Positions 51,788 through 60,824 are shown, numbered from the stretch's first letter. The stretch is DNA of 64,000 bases from an uncultured Collinsella sp. (GCA_959599915.1 CAUGJE010000001.1:262112-326111); one strand, 5' to 3'. Notes: a model not told the origin generated them from the sequence alone. Numbers and translations: made by a program.

Positions 51788-52999
51788 ATGCTGTCTGTCG
51801 ACGAGCAAATGCGCATCATCACCTCGGGCGCAGCGCAGATCGTCCCCGAGGCCGACCTTCGCAAGAAGCTTGAGAAGGGCGAGCCCCTCAACATCAAGCT
51901 CGGCGTCGATCCCACCAGCCCCGACCTGCATCTGGGCCATGCCGTGCCCCTGCGCAAGATGCGTCAGTTCCAGGACTTGGGCCACAAGGTCACCCTCATC
52001 ATCGGTAACGGCACCGCACTGATCGGCGATCCTTCGGGCAAGAATTCCACCCGCCCGCAGCTTTCGCAGGAGCAGATCGAGGCCAACGCCGAGACCTACG
52101 TGAGCCAGGCCATGAAGATCCTGGATCCCGAGAAGACCACCATCGTGCACAACGGCGACTGGATCCTGTCGATGGATCTGGCCGGCCTGCTGCAGGTGTG
52201 CTCCAAGTTCACCGTCGCCCGCATCCTCGAGCGCGATGACTTTACCAAGCGCTACCAGTCCCAGACGCCGATCGCCCTGCACGAGTTCCTGTACCCCGTG
52301 ATGCAGGCCTTCGACTCCGTTCAGATCAAGGCCGACGTGGAGATGGGTGGCACCGACCAGCTCTTTAACCTGCTCGCTGGTCGCGAGCTCATGGAGAAGA
52401 TGGGCATGGAGCCGCAGATCGCGCTTACCATGCCGCTGCTCGAGGGCACCGATGGCGTGCGCAAGATGTCCAAGTCCTACGGCAACTACATCGGCCTGAC
52501 CGATGCTCCCAAGGATATGTTCGGCAAGACGATGTCCATCCCCGACGAGATGATCGGCAAGTACTATCGTCTGGCCAGCTCGCTCACCCCGGCCGAGGTC
52601 GACAAGATCGACGCTGCCCTGGCCGACGGTTCCGCCGATCCCTACGAGCTCAAGCGCGCGCTGGGCCGCGACCTGTGCGACACCTATCACGGCGCCGGTG
52701 CCGGTGACGAGGCTCAGGCCGAGTTCGACCGCGTGTTCAAGGAGGGCCAGCTTGCCGACTTCCCCGAGAAGCATGTCGAGCTGACCGTCAACGACGAGGG
52801 CCAGATCTACCTCGCAGGCCTGCTTAAGGACCTGGGCCTTTCGGCGAGCGCCGGCCAGGCCCGCCGCGACATCGACGGCGGCGGCGTCAAGATCAACGGC
52901 GAGGCGGTGGCTCCCAAGAGCTACAACATCGACCCGAGCGCCCTCAAGCTGGGCGATACCCTCTCCGTAGGCAAGCGCAAGGGCTTTAAGTTGGTCTAG
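51788..52999 (+). CDS. tyrS: Tyrosyl-tRNA synthetase
   Basis: The 403-aa enzyme has the class I HIGH-like motif LHLGHAVPL (about residues 44-52), the KMSKS loop VRKMSKSYGN (about 224-233) and a C-terminal S4 RNA-binding domain (GLSASAGQARRDIDGGGVKI). AAAGGAGGATACCC precedes the ATG. The 97-base leader is too short for a T-box and none was recognised. A strong terminator follows. Confidence 0.96.
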   Translation: MLSVDEQMRIITSGAAQIVPEADLRKKLEKGEPLNIKLGVDPTSPDLHLGHAVPLRKMRQFQDLGHKVTLIIGNGTALIGDPSGKNSTRPQLSQEQIEANAETYVSQAMKILDPEKTTIVHNGDWILSMDLAGLLQVCSKFTVARILERDDFTKRYQSQTPIALHEFLYPVMQAFDSVQIKADVEMGGTDQLFNLLAGRELMEKMGMEPQIALTMPLLEGTDGVRKMSKSYGNYIGLTDAPKDMFGKTMSIPDEMIGKYYRLASSLTPAEVDKIDAALADGSADPYELKRALGRDLCDTYHGAGAGDEAQAEFDRVFKEGQLADFPEKHVELTVNDEGQIYLAGLLKDLGLSASAGQARRDIDGGGVKINGEAVAPKSYNIDPSALKLGDTLSVGKRKGFKLV

Positions 53000-53025
53000 C
53001 AAGTAGGTCAACCTAACATGTGCAA

Positions 53026-53065
53026 TAGGGCCGCAGCCGGAACGATTCCGGCTGCGGCTTTTTTG
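53026..53065 (+). terminator. Terminator after tyrS
   Basis: GCCGCAGCCGGAA and TTCCGGCTGCGGC form a 13-base stem with loop CGA, followed by six T. Confidence 0.9.
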
Positions 53066-53180
53066 GCACTTGGGGACGTTCCTTTTGTGCTGGCACTTTG
53101 GGACACTCCTTGTCATTGGTGCAAAGTAACCTGTCCCCATTGCGCCAAGCGGCGTGTGCCGTTAAGCGGACGGGGTGTTA
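53066..53180. repeat. GGGGAC-rich dispersed intergenic repeat, copy 1
   Basis: Contains GGCACTTGGGGACGTTCCTT, a second GGCACTTTGGGACACTCCTT, and the reverse-like CCTGTCCCCATTGCGCC. The GGGACGTTCCTTTT core recurs at 56100 and variants at 55100 and 56150. It lies only between genes. Confidence 0.55.
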
Positions 53181-53273
53181 GCGGGACCTTCTTTTGGGCA
53201 TACAATTGCTATTGGCTTGCTGCGGTGAAGGCTCGTCCGCTCCGCAGTTATTTCTACAGTTAAAGGAGTATGT

Positions 53274-55094
53274 ATGTCCGTTGAGGTCATGAGGTCTGTG
53301 ATCGATGCTGCCGAGGGCCGCGTGCCCGTCGACACGCTGTTTACCAATGCGCAGATTGTCGACGTATATGGCCAGCGTGTGGCGCCCGGTAGCGTTGCCG
53401 TCAAGGACGGCGTAATCGTCGGCGTGCTCTACGACGGTCGCGACGATGCCGCCGGCACCTACGAGGCGGCTGAGGTCATTGACTGCCTGGGTCGCTATAT
53501 CGCCCCCGGCTTTATCGACGGACATCTGCATATCGAGTCCTCGAACATCCGTCCCGCCGAGTATGCGCGCATGGCGGCGACGCGCGGCACCACCACTGCC
53601 ATCGCCGACAGCCACGAGATCGCCAACGTTTCCGGCCTGGACGGCCTGCGCTTTATGATCGAGGACGGCCGTCGCGCGCCCATTTCCATCAAGTACATGA
53701 TGCCCTCGTGCGTGCCCGCGCTGCCCGATGAGCAAGCGGGCGCTGTGATTACCGCCGCTGACATGCAGGCGTTTTTTGCCGAGTATCCGGGCGATGTCTT
53801 TGGTCTGGGCGAAATGATGAACCTGCCGGGTGTCTTTATGGCCGATCCTGAGACCTGCGCTCGCATCGACGCTGCCAACCAGACGCCGTCCAAGCAGGTC
53901 GACGGCCATGCGCCACTTGTTGCCGGCAAAGACCTCAACGCCTATGCCGCAGCGGGTATTATCGCCGACCACGAGTCGACGATTCCCGAGGAGGCGCTCG
54001 ATAAGCTGTCCCGCGGCATGTATGTGATGCTGCGCGAGGGCACGTGCAGCCACGACCTGGCCAACTTGTCGCCGATGCTGCTGGAGAACCCCGCCCGCGC
54101 CCGTCGCTGCTGCTTTGCGACCGACGACCGCGCCCCTTCCGACGCGCTTTCGACCGGTATGATCGACAATGCCTGTCGCGTGGCTATCGAGGCCGGCATC
54201 GACCCGGTGGTCGCCATCTCCATGGCGTCCCTTTCCACGGCTGAGGCATTTGGCCTGGACCACGGCTGCCGCGACCCGCACGAGCTGCGTGGCGCCATCG
54301 CCCCTGGCAAGCGTGCCGACCTGCTGGTGCTCAATGATCTGACGTTTGCCACGGCTCCGCATCGCGTATATGCCGCCGGTGCTCTGGTGGCGCAGGACGG
54401 CACCTTTGTGGGCGAGATCGCACCCGAGATGGCCGAGGTTGCGGCCCTTGCCGATGAGCTGCGCGCCTCCGTTAAGCTGCCGAAGCTTTCGATCGACGTG
54501 TTTGACTATGCCTTTAAGCCGGGCGAGGCCGTGATTGACGTGGTGCCGGGTAAGGCCATCACGGGCATGGCTCGCCCCGAGAGCGCCGAGGGCCTGCGCC
54601 GCATTATGCTGATCGAGCGCCACGGCCGCGGCGTGTCACTGCAGGCCGAGGGCACCGACGGTGATGGTCCTGCGGGCCTGGGTCTCGTTGGCAAGCACAT
54701 TGGTCGCGGCTGGGTGCGCGGCTTTACCATCACGGGCGGTGCCATCGCCTCGACGATTGGCCACGATTCGCACAACGTGTGCGTGGTGGGCGACAACGCG
54801 GCCGACATGATGGCTGCCGTCGAGGCTGTTGGCCAGGGCGGCCACGTGCTGGTACGCGATGGTGAGGTCGTAGCGCGCATCCCGCTGGCGCTCGGTGGCC
54901 TTATGAGCGAGGGCACGGCCGAGGATGTCGCCGCGCAGCACGACGACTTTATGGTCAAGGCGCGCGCCATGGGTATCGAGCCGCCGCTCGACCCCATCAT
55001 GGGCATCATTTTCCTGCCCCTGCCGGTAATCCCGACGCTCCGCATCCGCCCCGAGGGCATGTTCGACGTCACGACCTTCACCTACGCCGACTAG
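53274..55094 (+). CDS. ade: Adenine deaminase
   Basis: The 606-aa protein is of the bacterial Ade (amidohydrolase, two-metal) family. It has the N-terminal metal motif GFIDGHLHIESS (about residues 81-92), IADSHEIANVSG, ADHESTIPEEA and CFATDDRAP (late Asp), and the C-terminal Ade domain with TITGGAIASTIGHDSHNVCV. It converts adenine to hypoxanthine in the cytoplasm. TTAAAGGAGTATGT precedes the ATG. No purine riboswitch was recognised upstream. Its product could feed the purine-degradation enzymes encoded at 25-34 kb. Confidence 0.95.
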   Translation: MSVEVMRSVIDAAEGRVPVDTLFTNAQIVDVYGQRVAPGSVAVKDGVIVGVLYDGRDDAAGTYEAAEVIDCLGRYIAPGFIDGHLHIESSNIRPAEYARMAATRGTTTAIADSHEIANVSGLDGLRFMIEDGRRAPISIKYMMPSCVPALPDEQAGAVITAADMQAFFAEYPGDVFGLGEMMNLPGVFMADPETCARIDAANQTPSKQVDGHAPLVAGKDLNAYAAAGIIADHESTIPEEALDKLSRGMYVMLREGTCSHDLANLSPMLLENPARARRCCFATDDRAPSDALSTGMIDNACRVAIEAGIDPVVAISMASLSTAEAFGLDHGCRDPHELRGAIAPGKRADLLVLNDLTFATAPHRVYAAGALVAQDGTFVGEIAPEMAEVAALADELRASVKLPKLSIDVFDYAFKPGEAVIDVVPGKAITGMARPESAEGLRRIMLIERHGRGVSLQAEGTDGDGPAGLGLVGKHIGRGWVRGFTITGGAIASTIGHDSHNVCVVGDNAADMMAAVEAVGQGGHVLVRDGEVVARIPLALGGLMSEGTAEDVAAQHDDFMVKARAMGIEPPLDPIMGIIFLPLPVIPTLRIRPEGMFDVTTFTYAD

Positions 55095-55096
55095 TC

Positions 55097-55135
55097 ATCG
55101 GGGACGTTCTTAAACGACTAGCCGTCGGGGTGGTG
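55097..55135. repeat. GGGGAC-rich dispersed intergenic repeat, copy 2
   Basis: CATCGGGGACGTTCTTAAAC followed by GACTAGCCG begins two bases after the ade stop. The GACGTTCTTAAACGACTAG pattern recurs in reverse as CTAGTCATTTAAGAAC at about 56,170. Confidence 0.55.
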
Positions 55136-55225
55136 TGTCGCCTGACGCCGCGACCGTGAGACCTCTGGCATGTGTGAGCTATTTGCCAGGTCCTTGTAAC
55201 GTTTACGCCCGCGGAGTCTTATTTG

Positions 55226-55290
55226 AGCTCCCTTTGGGTACGTTGGAATCGGATACACGTTCGATTCCAACAAGCCCGAAGGGAGCTTTT
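55226..55290 (+). promoter_or_regulatory. Double-stem hairpin covering the ribosome site of the HAD gene
   Basis: The outer arms AGCTCCCTTTGGG (55226-55238) and CCCGAAGGGAGCT (55275-55287) pair, as do inner arms GTTGGAATCG (55242-55251) and CGATTCCAAC (55262-55271). The right outer arm includes AAGGGAG, the only ribosome site for the ATG at 55293, and four T follow. It could act as a terminator or a structure that hides the ribosome site. Confidence 0.6.
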
Positions 55291-55292
55291 CT

Positions 55293-56087
55293 ATGTTTAA
55301 ACTGATTGCATCCGATATGGACGGCACACTGCTTGACGAAAACGGCCAGGTGCCTCCCGAGACCTACGAACTGATTCTGGCGCTACACGAGCATGGCGTG
55401 CATTTCGCCGCATCGTCAGGTCGTCGCTACGATCGCCTGTGCGAGTTCTTTGCGCCCGTTCGCGACAAGATGGACTTTGTCGCCGCTAACGGCGCCCAAG
55501 TCTACGCCGACGGTAAGATGGTAGACCGTGAGGTGTATTCCCACCTGGCGATTCGAAGGCTCGCCCAAGCCGTCAGGACGTTTCCCAATCTGCATCTTGC
55601 GCTCTTTGACCGAACCAAGTCCTTCCTGCTCGATGACGAGTGCAAGTTCGTGCGTGAGGTCGATAAGGACCTTCCCAATGCCGAGCGTATTTGGGAGCTG
55701 CCCGATCCCAGCGTAAATATCATCAAAGCGAGTATCTTTTGCGACGACAGTGCCGTTATGGACAGTGCGTACGTGCTACAGCGAGAACTCGGTCAGCTCT
55801 TTACCTTTGCGCCTTCTGGAAACGCGTGGATCGATGCCATGCAGCCCGGTGTGTCGAAGGCCTCGGGCATCGCACAGCTTGCGGAGCATTACGGCATTGG
55901 ACGCGACGAGATCATGGCGTTTGGCGACTCGATGAACGACTACGAGATCATTCGCTTTGTCGGCACGGGCTGTGCGATGGAAAACGCGCGCCCCGCGCTC
56001 AAAGCGGTTGCCGATCGCGTCGTGGGCTGCAACCGCGACCACGCCGTCCAGCAGGAACTTCGCCGTGTTCTGGAGAGCCTCGCCTAA
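55293..56087 (+). CDS. Cof-type HAD-IIB phosphatase
   Basis: The 264-aa protein has the HAD nucleophile motif IASDMDGTLLDENG (about residues 4-17), a cap domain, a Lys in GVSKASGIAQL (about 188-198), and the metal motif IMAFGDSMNDYEII (about 208-221). It probably dephosphorylates sugar phosphates, FMN or PLP. A second, distinct Cof-type gene faces it at 56213. The ribosome site is inside a hairpin. Confidence 0.88.
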   Translation: MFKLIASDMDGTLLDENGQVPPETYELILALHEHGVHFAASSGRRYDRLCEFFAPVRDKMDFVAANGAQVYADGKMVDREVYSHLAIRRLAQAVRTFPNLHLALFDRTKSFLLDDECKFVREVDKDLPNAERIWELPDPSVNIIKASIFCDDSAVMDSAYVLQRELGQLFTFAPSGNAWIDAMQPGVSKASGIAQLAEHYGIGRDEIMAFGDSMNDYEIIRFVGTGCAMENARPALKAVADRVVGCNRDHAVQQELRRVLESLA

Positions 56088-56093
56088 TCCGGC

Positions 56094-56212
56094 AGTTAGG
56101 GACGTTCCTTTTCTGCCGGCAGCCGGGGACAGTCCTTGCAGCTTTTTCGCGAAGAGTGTCCCCAACGACTAGTCATTTAAGAACACCCAATGACTAAGAA
56201 CGTCCCCAATGA
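56094..56212. repeat. GGGGAC-rich dispersed intergenic repeat, copies 3-5
   Basis: The gap between two convergent HAD genes is filled with repeat units: AGGGACGTTCCTTTTCTGCC, GGGGACAGTCCTTGCAG, GTGTCCCCAACGACTAGTC, AAGAACACCCAATGACTA and AACGTCCCCAATGACTAG. Forward and reversed units could fold back on each other. Confidence 0.6.
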
Positions 56213-57055
56213 CTAGGCGAGGGCGGTCATGATGGTGCGGGCGACGCCGTCGTGGTCGTTGTCGTATTCGGTGATGGCGTCGGCGGCCTCGTGGTCTTCG
56301 GGTTCGCCGTTGATCATGGCCATGCCGTGGCCCGCTGTCTGCAGCATGGGGATGTCGTTGATGTTGTCGCCGAACGCCCAAGCGTCGGCGAGACGCTCGC
56401 CCAGGTGCTCGCATAGCCACGTGAGGGCCGTTCCCTTGGTGGCGCCCTCGCCCATGACCTCGATATTCATGGCGTACGAACGCGTGACCTCAATGCCTCC
56501 GAGCGTGTCGAGCTCCGACGCGATGGCGTCGCGATCGGCCGGGTCGTGCCAGTACATGGCGATGCGTTCGAGCGTCTCGACCTCGTCGATCTTGCTGTCG
56601 ATATCCATGTCGATCGGTGTTCGTGTGCGCTTGAGCGAAGCCGCGATGTGGGGGTCACCGCCGCAGAATTCGTCCAGGCGCGTGTAGAGCGAGCGGGGGA
56701 GGAAGCATTGCCCGTCCGCGAAGATATCGAAGGTCACATCGTGGCCGGCGGCGATGCGGTGGATGCGATGGGCAATGCCGCAATCGAGCGGTCGGCTCAA
56801 GATGCGCGTGGCGCGCGAGGTATCGGTGGGCACATCGTCGTCGAGCTGCCAGACGCTGGCGCCATTGGCACAGACGGCATAGTGCACGGCGGGGTGGGCG
56901 AGGATAGGCTCAAAGATGCCCGACAGCGGACGTCCCGTGCAGGGCACAAATTCAATCCCGCGTCGAGCGAGTTCGTCGAGCATCGCCCAGGTGGCGTCGC
57001 TGATCTGCTTATCGCTCGTCAGCAGCGTTCCGTCCATATCGGAAAACACAATCAT
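56213..57055 (-). CDS. Cof-type HAD-IIB phosphatase
   Basis: The 280-aa protein starts MIVFSDMDGTLLTSDKQISD (nucleophile Asp in SDMDGT), has a cap domain in the middle, a conserved lysine in GATKGTALTWL (about 207-217) and the motif DAWAFGDNINDIPML (about 227-241). It belongs to the same broad family as the gene at 55293 but differs strongly in sequence, so the two are not recent duplicates. The substrate is unknown. The gene is followed upstream by gltA on the same strand behind a terminator. Confidence 0.88.
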   Translation of the reverse strand: MIVFSDMDGTLLTSDKQISDATWAMLDELARRGIEFVPCTGRPLSGIFEPILAHPAVHYAVCANGASVWQLDDDVPTDTSRATRILSRPLDCGIAHRIHRIAAGHDVTFDIFADGQCFLPRSLYTRLDEFCGGDPHIAASLKRTRTPIDMDIDSKIDEVETLERIAMYWHDPADRDAIASELDTLGGIEVTRSYAMNIEVMGEGATKGTALTWLCEHLGERLADAWAFGDNINDIPMLQTAGHGMAMINGEPEDHEAADAITEYDNDHDGVARTIMTALA

Positions 57056-57080
57056 TTGATGCAGCCCTTTCTGCTGGCAT

Positions 57081-57119
57081 AAAAAGCGTGGCCGAGGGCG
57101 GCGATGCCCTGGCCACGCT
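57081..57119 (-). terminator. Terminator of the citrate synthase gene
   Basis: On the minus strand AGCGTGGCC-AGGGC pairs with GCCCTCGGCCACGCT (one bulge), followed by TTTTT. Confidence 0.8.
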
Positions 57120-57142
57120 CGAGTTCTATAACGGTCCGCGTC

Positions 57143-58561
57143 CTAGCGATCGGCGAGCGGCTTGTATTCCAGCGGCTCGATAACCGGGCGATACGCGGGA
57201 CGGATGATGCGGTGCGCGCAGAAGAGCTCTTCCATGCGGTGCGCCGACCAGCCGGCCATACGGGCGACGGCGAACAGCGGTGTAAAGAGCGTCTCGGGCA
57301 CGCCGAGCATTTTGTAAATAAAGCCCGTGTACAGGTCGATGTTGGCGCAGATGGGCTTGGTCATGCCGTGGTCGCGCATCACCTGCGGGGCCAGGCGCTC
57401 GATGCGCTCGATGAGCGCGAACTCCTCGCCCAAGTCCTTCTTGGCGGCAAGCGAGCGCGCGTAACGGCGGCAGACCTCGGCGCGCGGGTCGCTCAGCGTA
57501 TAGACGGCGTGGCCCATGCCGTAGATGAGGCCGGTGCCGTCGAAGGCCTGCTTGTCGAGGATCTTGCCCAGGTAGGCCGCGACCTCGTCCTCGTCCTCCC
57601 AATTGGAGACATGCGCACGGATGTCCTCGTGCATGGACACGACCTTGGCGTTGGCGCCGCCGTGGCGCGGGCCCTTGAGCGAGCCGATGGCCGCGGCGTA
57701 GGCGGAATACGGGTCGGTGGCCGAGGAGGACAGCACGCGGCAGGCAAACGTGGAGTTGTTGCCGCCGCCGTGCTCTGCATGCAGCATGAGCATCACGTCG
57801 AGCAGCATGGCCTCATCGCGGGTGAACGCCATACCGCCGCGGAGCACCTGTAGGATGGTCTCGGCGGCGGAGAGGCCGGGCGTGGGGTGCGGCACGTGAA
57901 CCTCGGAGCCGCGAATCTTGGCGATCGAGGCCATGTGTGCGAAGGCGGCGATGCGCGGGAGACGTGCGAGCATGGAGATGGCCACGTCGATCTCATGCTC
58001 GGGCGTAATCACGTCGGGCTCGGCATCGAAGGCGTAGAGCAGCAGCACGGCGCGCTGGAGCACGTTCATGATGCTCGACGACACCGTGATCATGGGGAAC
58101 TCTTTGACGTATTCGTCGCTCAGATGCCTAAAGGCGCCCAAGCGCTCGCAAAAACCGTCGAGCTCCTCTTTGTTGGGCAGCGAGCCCGTGATAAGCAGAT
58201 AGGCGACTTCTTCGTAGCCATAGCGATTCTCGGCCTGGGCATTGTTGACCAGATCCTCGATGCTATAGCCGCGCAGCGTGAGCTTGCCCTGGTCAGGCAC
58301 GACTTTGCCGTCGACCTTGTTGTAGCCGTGCACGTCCGAGATGCGGGTAAGGCCCGCGACCACGCCCGAGCCGTCGGCATTACGCAGGCCGCGCTTGACG
58401 TTGTGCTCGACGAACAGACCCTCGTCGTACGGATCAGTCGGCAGGCCGTGGTAGAGGTTTTCGCTATCGGGCGAAATCTGGCGGCTCGCCTCATAATCCA
58501 AGACCAGGCGGCTCAGATGGTCATCGAAGCGGTAGTAGATTTTCTTGGCGTCGTAAGCCAT
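57143..58561 (-). CDS. gltA: Citrate synthase
   Basis: The 472-aa protein has citrate synthase hallmarks: GLTRISDVHGYNKVDGKVVP early, LMLHAEHGGGNNSTFACRVL (about residues 254-273, catalytic His), KGPRHGGANAKVV (about 289-301) and YGMGHAVYTLSDPRAEV (about 338-354, His). It condenses acetyl-CoA and oxaloacetate. It is somewhat longer than the short Gram-positive form, with an N-terminal extension of about 80 residues. The ACT-domain gene lies upstream on the same strand after about 80 bases. Confidence 0.93.
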   Translation of the reverse strand: MAYDAKKIYYRFDDHLSRLVLDYEASRQISPDSENLYHGLPTDPYDEGLFVEHNVKRGLRNADGSGVVAGLTRISDVHGYNKVDGKVVPDQGKLTLRGYSIEDLVNNAQAENRYGYEEVAYLLITGSLPNKEELDGFCERLGAFRHLSDEYVKEFPMITVSSSIMNVLQRAVLLLYAFDAEPDVITPEHEIDVAISMLARLPRIAAFAHMASIAKIRGSEVHVPHPTPGLSAAETILQVLRGGMAFTRDEAMLLDVMLMLHAEHGGGNNSTFACRVLSSSATDPYSAYAAAIGSLKGPRHGGANAKVVSMHEDIRAHVSNWEDEDEVAAYLGKILDKQAFDGTGLIYGMGHAVYTLSDPRAEVCRRYARSLAAKKDLGEEFALIERIERLAPQVMRDHGMTKPICANIDLYTGFIYKMLGVPETLFTPLFAVARMAGWSAHRMEELFCAHRIIRPAYRPVIEPLEYKPLADR

Positions 58562-58640
58562 GCGCGCTCCTCTCGGGGCCGTATGGGGGGCGGCGTGCTT
58601 GGGTGCAGATGCGCCGGCCTGTTCCCGTACGGCCTGTTCG

Positions 58641-58928
58641 CTACAGGCGGTACATAAAGTTAAAGACGTCCTCGCGCTGGATGGACACGTTGACGCCCGA
58701 AAGCTCGCCGGCCTCGGCCAGCGCCTTCTGCAGCTCGGCGAAGTCGAGCTTGGACTCGGCGGTATCGGCCAGCATGGTCATGGTGAAGATGTCCTCGATA
58801 ATGGACTGCGTGATGTCGCGGATGTCGACGTTGGCCTCGCCTAGGACACGGGTGACGCCGGCGACGATGCCGGGGCGGTTCTTGCCAAGGACGGTGATGA
58901 CGATACGGGAGGACGAGATCTCGGCCAT
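58641..58928 (-). CDS. ACT domain protein (UPF0237)
   Basis: The 95-aa protein is a single ACT domain with an extension: RIVITVLGKNRPGIVAGVTR, later ANVDIRDITQSI and a FTMTMLADTA strand. UPF0237 proteins are small regulators that bind amino acids or other ligands; the target is unknown. AAAGGGTTTCCC precedes the ATG. It may be expressed ahead of gltA. Confidence 0.9.
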   Translation of the reverse strand: MAEISSSRIVITVLGKNRPGIVAGVTRVLGEANVDIRDITQSIIEDIFTMTMLADTAESKLDFAELQKALAEAGELSGVNVSIQREDVFNFMYRL

Positions 58929-59324
58929 GGGAAACCCTTTCGCGTGGTTGCGGCGCGCGCGGGGCGCTCCGCTACGGTACAGTGTTCATCATTGTACCTG
59001 TCTGGCGCAAAAAAGGCGCGCTCGCTGCGGCGTTACATGCCTGCAACATGAGCGTAAGGGGGAAGGCCGCACGGGGAAGAGCCGTCTGGCGCGTGTCCGG
59101 CTCGTGTTGGGTTGATTTCCGATCTCAGCCGAACACATTGAGCGGACAGGCCGTTCCCGCAGTCAGCCGAACGCCTCCGACGGCTGATTCCGAACTGGAA
59201 GCGGAGGGCATCCCCGCCCTTCGGTAGGGGATACCGCTCCGCGGCGCATGCCGCGGGCGGCGCCCCTATCGGACCACCGTGACCTCAGTTGGGATGGGCC
59301 CAGCACTGCCGCGTACTCGGTGAG
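58929..59324. other. Non-coding stretch at the edge of the accessory region
   Basis: About 400 GC-rich bases lack a supported gene. A hairpin GCGGAGGGCATCCCC with GGGGATACCGCTCCGC (about 59209-59243) stands near the middle. No tRNA or tmRNA that would serve as an attachment site was recognised, although the truncated integrase ends here. Confidence 0.4.
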
Positions 59325-60050
59325 CTAGAGCCAACTGTTCGTCTTCACGTCGCGTATGGCGATATTTCGGTCGTCCGGCTCGGTGATGCCGTAGCCGAAC
59401 GCCCGGAGCGTCTCGATGGACTCCTGGATCCTCTGTTGGAACATGGGACCCGGATCGACCCTCGGCCCGAGGTGCCCGCGCCAAAGGCACGGCGTGGCGC
59501 GCAGCATGTTATGGATTTTGGAGATGGGCTCGATGTCGGCGTAGACGTTGAGCGTCGCCATGGCGTCCTTGTGGCCGAGGATCGATTGGAGCGCCTTGAT
59601 ATCGCCGCCTTGGCGGATCCACTGCGTTGCGAACGTGTGGCGAAGGCCGTGGAACGTGATCAGCTCGTCGTTGGTGCCCATGAGGCCGTTGGTCTCCGAG
59701 AACGTCTTGAACGTCCCGCGGATATAGCTTGTCGTCGCGAAGGTCGCGCCCGGCTCCGACAGGATGTAGCAGTCCCCGATCTCGACCGCCCCGGTAAGGC
59801 CGCGCAAGCGCAGCTTTCCGCAGTCGATCTCGTGGGTCTCCTTCAGGAAGGGGAGTAGGCCGACCGGGTCGATGGGGATACCCCTGGCGTCATGGGTCTT
59901 GGTGTCCTTGATGAACGAACCCATTCCCTTCGCGTACGCCACCGAGTGTCTGATCGAGATCAGGCCCGTCTCGAAATCCACATCGCACCACCGAAGGCCG
60001 CAGACCTCGCCGATTCGCATCCCCGTGTGCAGGGCGAGTACGACCGCCCT
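59325..60050 (-). pseudogene. Truncated tyrosine recombinase (phage-type integrase)
   Basis: The frame holds the catalytic domain only: HTGMRIGEVCGLRW (Arg I), ITFHGLRHTFATQW (His-x-x-Arg), SILGHKDAM and TLNVYADIE (Tyr nucleophile). The N-terminal arm- and core-binding domains (about 150-200 residues) are missing. Codons VVLALHTG upstream of the first ATG (60020) still read in frame and run into the stop of the XRE gene, showing that the N-terminal part was replaced or deleted. The active residues are present, but the protein is probably non-functional. Confidence 0.75.
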
Positions 60051-60302
60051 CTAATCCTCGGCGGACCAATCGAGTCCGAACTCCTTTCGGGCATCCTCTT
60101 CGCTCATGACTTCGAGAAGGTCTCCGGGTTGGCAACGAAGGGCGAGGCATAGCTGCTCGAGTGTGTTGAAGCGAATGCCGCGAATATGCCCTTTTTTAAT
60201 ACGGGACAGGTTCACGGGCGTGGTTCCAATCCTTTCGGCAAGTTCGTTCGAGGAAATCTTTCGCTCGGCCATGATCTTGTCGAGGCGAACAATTACGGGC
60301 AT
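60051..60302 (-). CDS. XRE-family HTH regulator (YozG-like)
   Basis: The 83-aa protein is one Cro/CI helix-turn-helix: IVRLDKIMAERKISSNELAE, RIGTTPVNLSRIKKGHI, LEQLCLALRCQPGDLLE. Such short regulators are commonly paired with a DUF2975 membrane protein, as here (nine bases upstream). Its stop abuts the truncated integrase frame. It probably controls the pair through the palindrome at 60862-60880. Confidence 0.88.
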   Translation of the reverse strand: MPVIVRLDKIMAERKISSNELAERIGTTPVNLSRIKKGHIRGIRFNTLEQLCLALRCQPGDLLEVMSEEDARKEFGLDWSAED

Positions 60303-60311
60303 GGCGTTTCC

Positions 60312-60824
60312 TTACGCAATCTCGTCGGAGTCGAGGTACAGCTCTCGGGCGTACAAGAAGAGCTGGGAAAGCATGAACAGGACGATGCCGAGAACCAGAG
60401 AGGTCCAATCGAATGATGAAGCGATCTCTTGGGCGCCGACGGCCCCCTCGTCGCCAAACATCGAAACGGAGGTTTTGAGTGAGCCGGCGTAGAGGCTGGT
60501 GGCAGCTTGAACAACGAAGAGAATGCCGAGCACCTTCAAGCATGTCGCAGACCCTTTCTTGAAGGGGTCTCCGCTCTTGATCGTCCACACGAGAACGGCG
60601 CTGAGGATGGTCGTAGCGATACCGATGACGGCAGGGACCAATGTCGAGATCGCAAGGGCTGGATACGCGGGGGAGTCTGCAATTACAGGGTTGTCGAGCA
60701 CTTCGATTGCTGGCTTTAAGGAGAACGCCACTTGTGCGATGGCGGTGGCGCAAAGGGTCGCAGAGGCTATCGCACACGCGATACGGAAGGAATGAAGCCG
60801 GGGAGTGCGATTGTCAGAACTCAT
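60312..60824 (-). CDS. DUF2975-type membrane protein
   Basis: The 170-aa protein has four predicted helices (about 13-33, 57-80, 93-113, 137-157). The pattern ILSAVLVWTIKSGDPFKKGS, where a short loop ends in PF, is the usual hallmark of DUF2975. Function is unknown; the family is nearly always next to a YozG-like regulator. GGAGGTTGTT precedes the ATG. Confidence 0.8.
   Translation of the reverse strand: MSSDNRTPRLHSFRIACAIASATLCATAIAQVAFSLKPAIEVLDNPVIADSPAYPALAISTLVPAVIGIATTILSAVLVWTIKSGDPFKKGSATCLKVLGILFVVQAATSLYAGSLKTSVSMFGDEGAVGAQEIASSFDWTSLVLGIVLFMLSQLFLYARELYLDSDEIA

Noticed and set aside
53181..53273. Purine riboswitch upstream of ade
   Set aside because: The short leader has no three-way-junction core; nothing matched the conserved loops.
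58929..59324. tRNA or tmRNA attachment site for the integrase
   Set aside because: No cloverleaf, TTCGA loop or CCA end was found; only a simple hairpin is visible.
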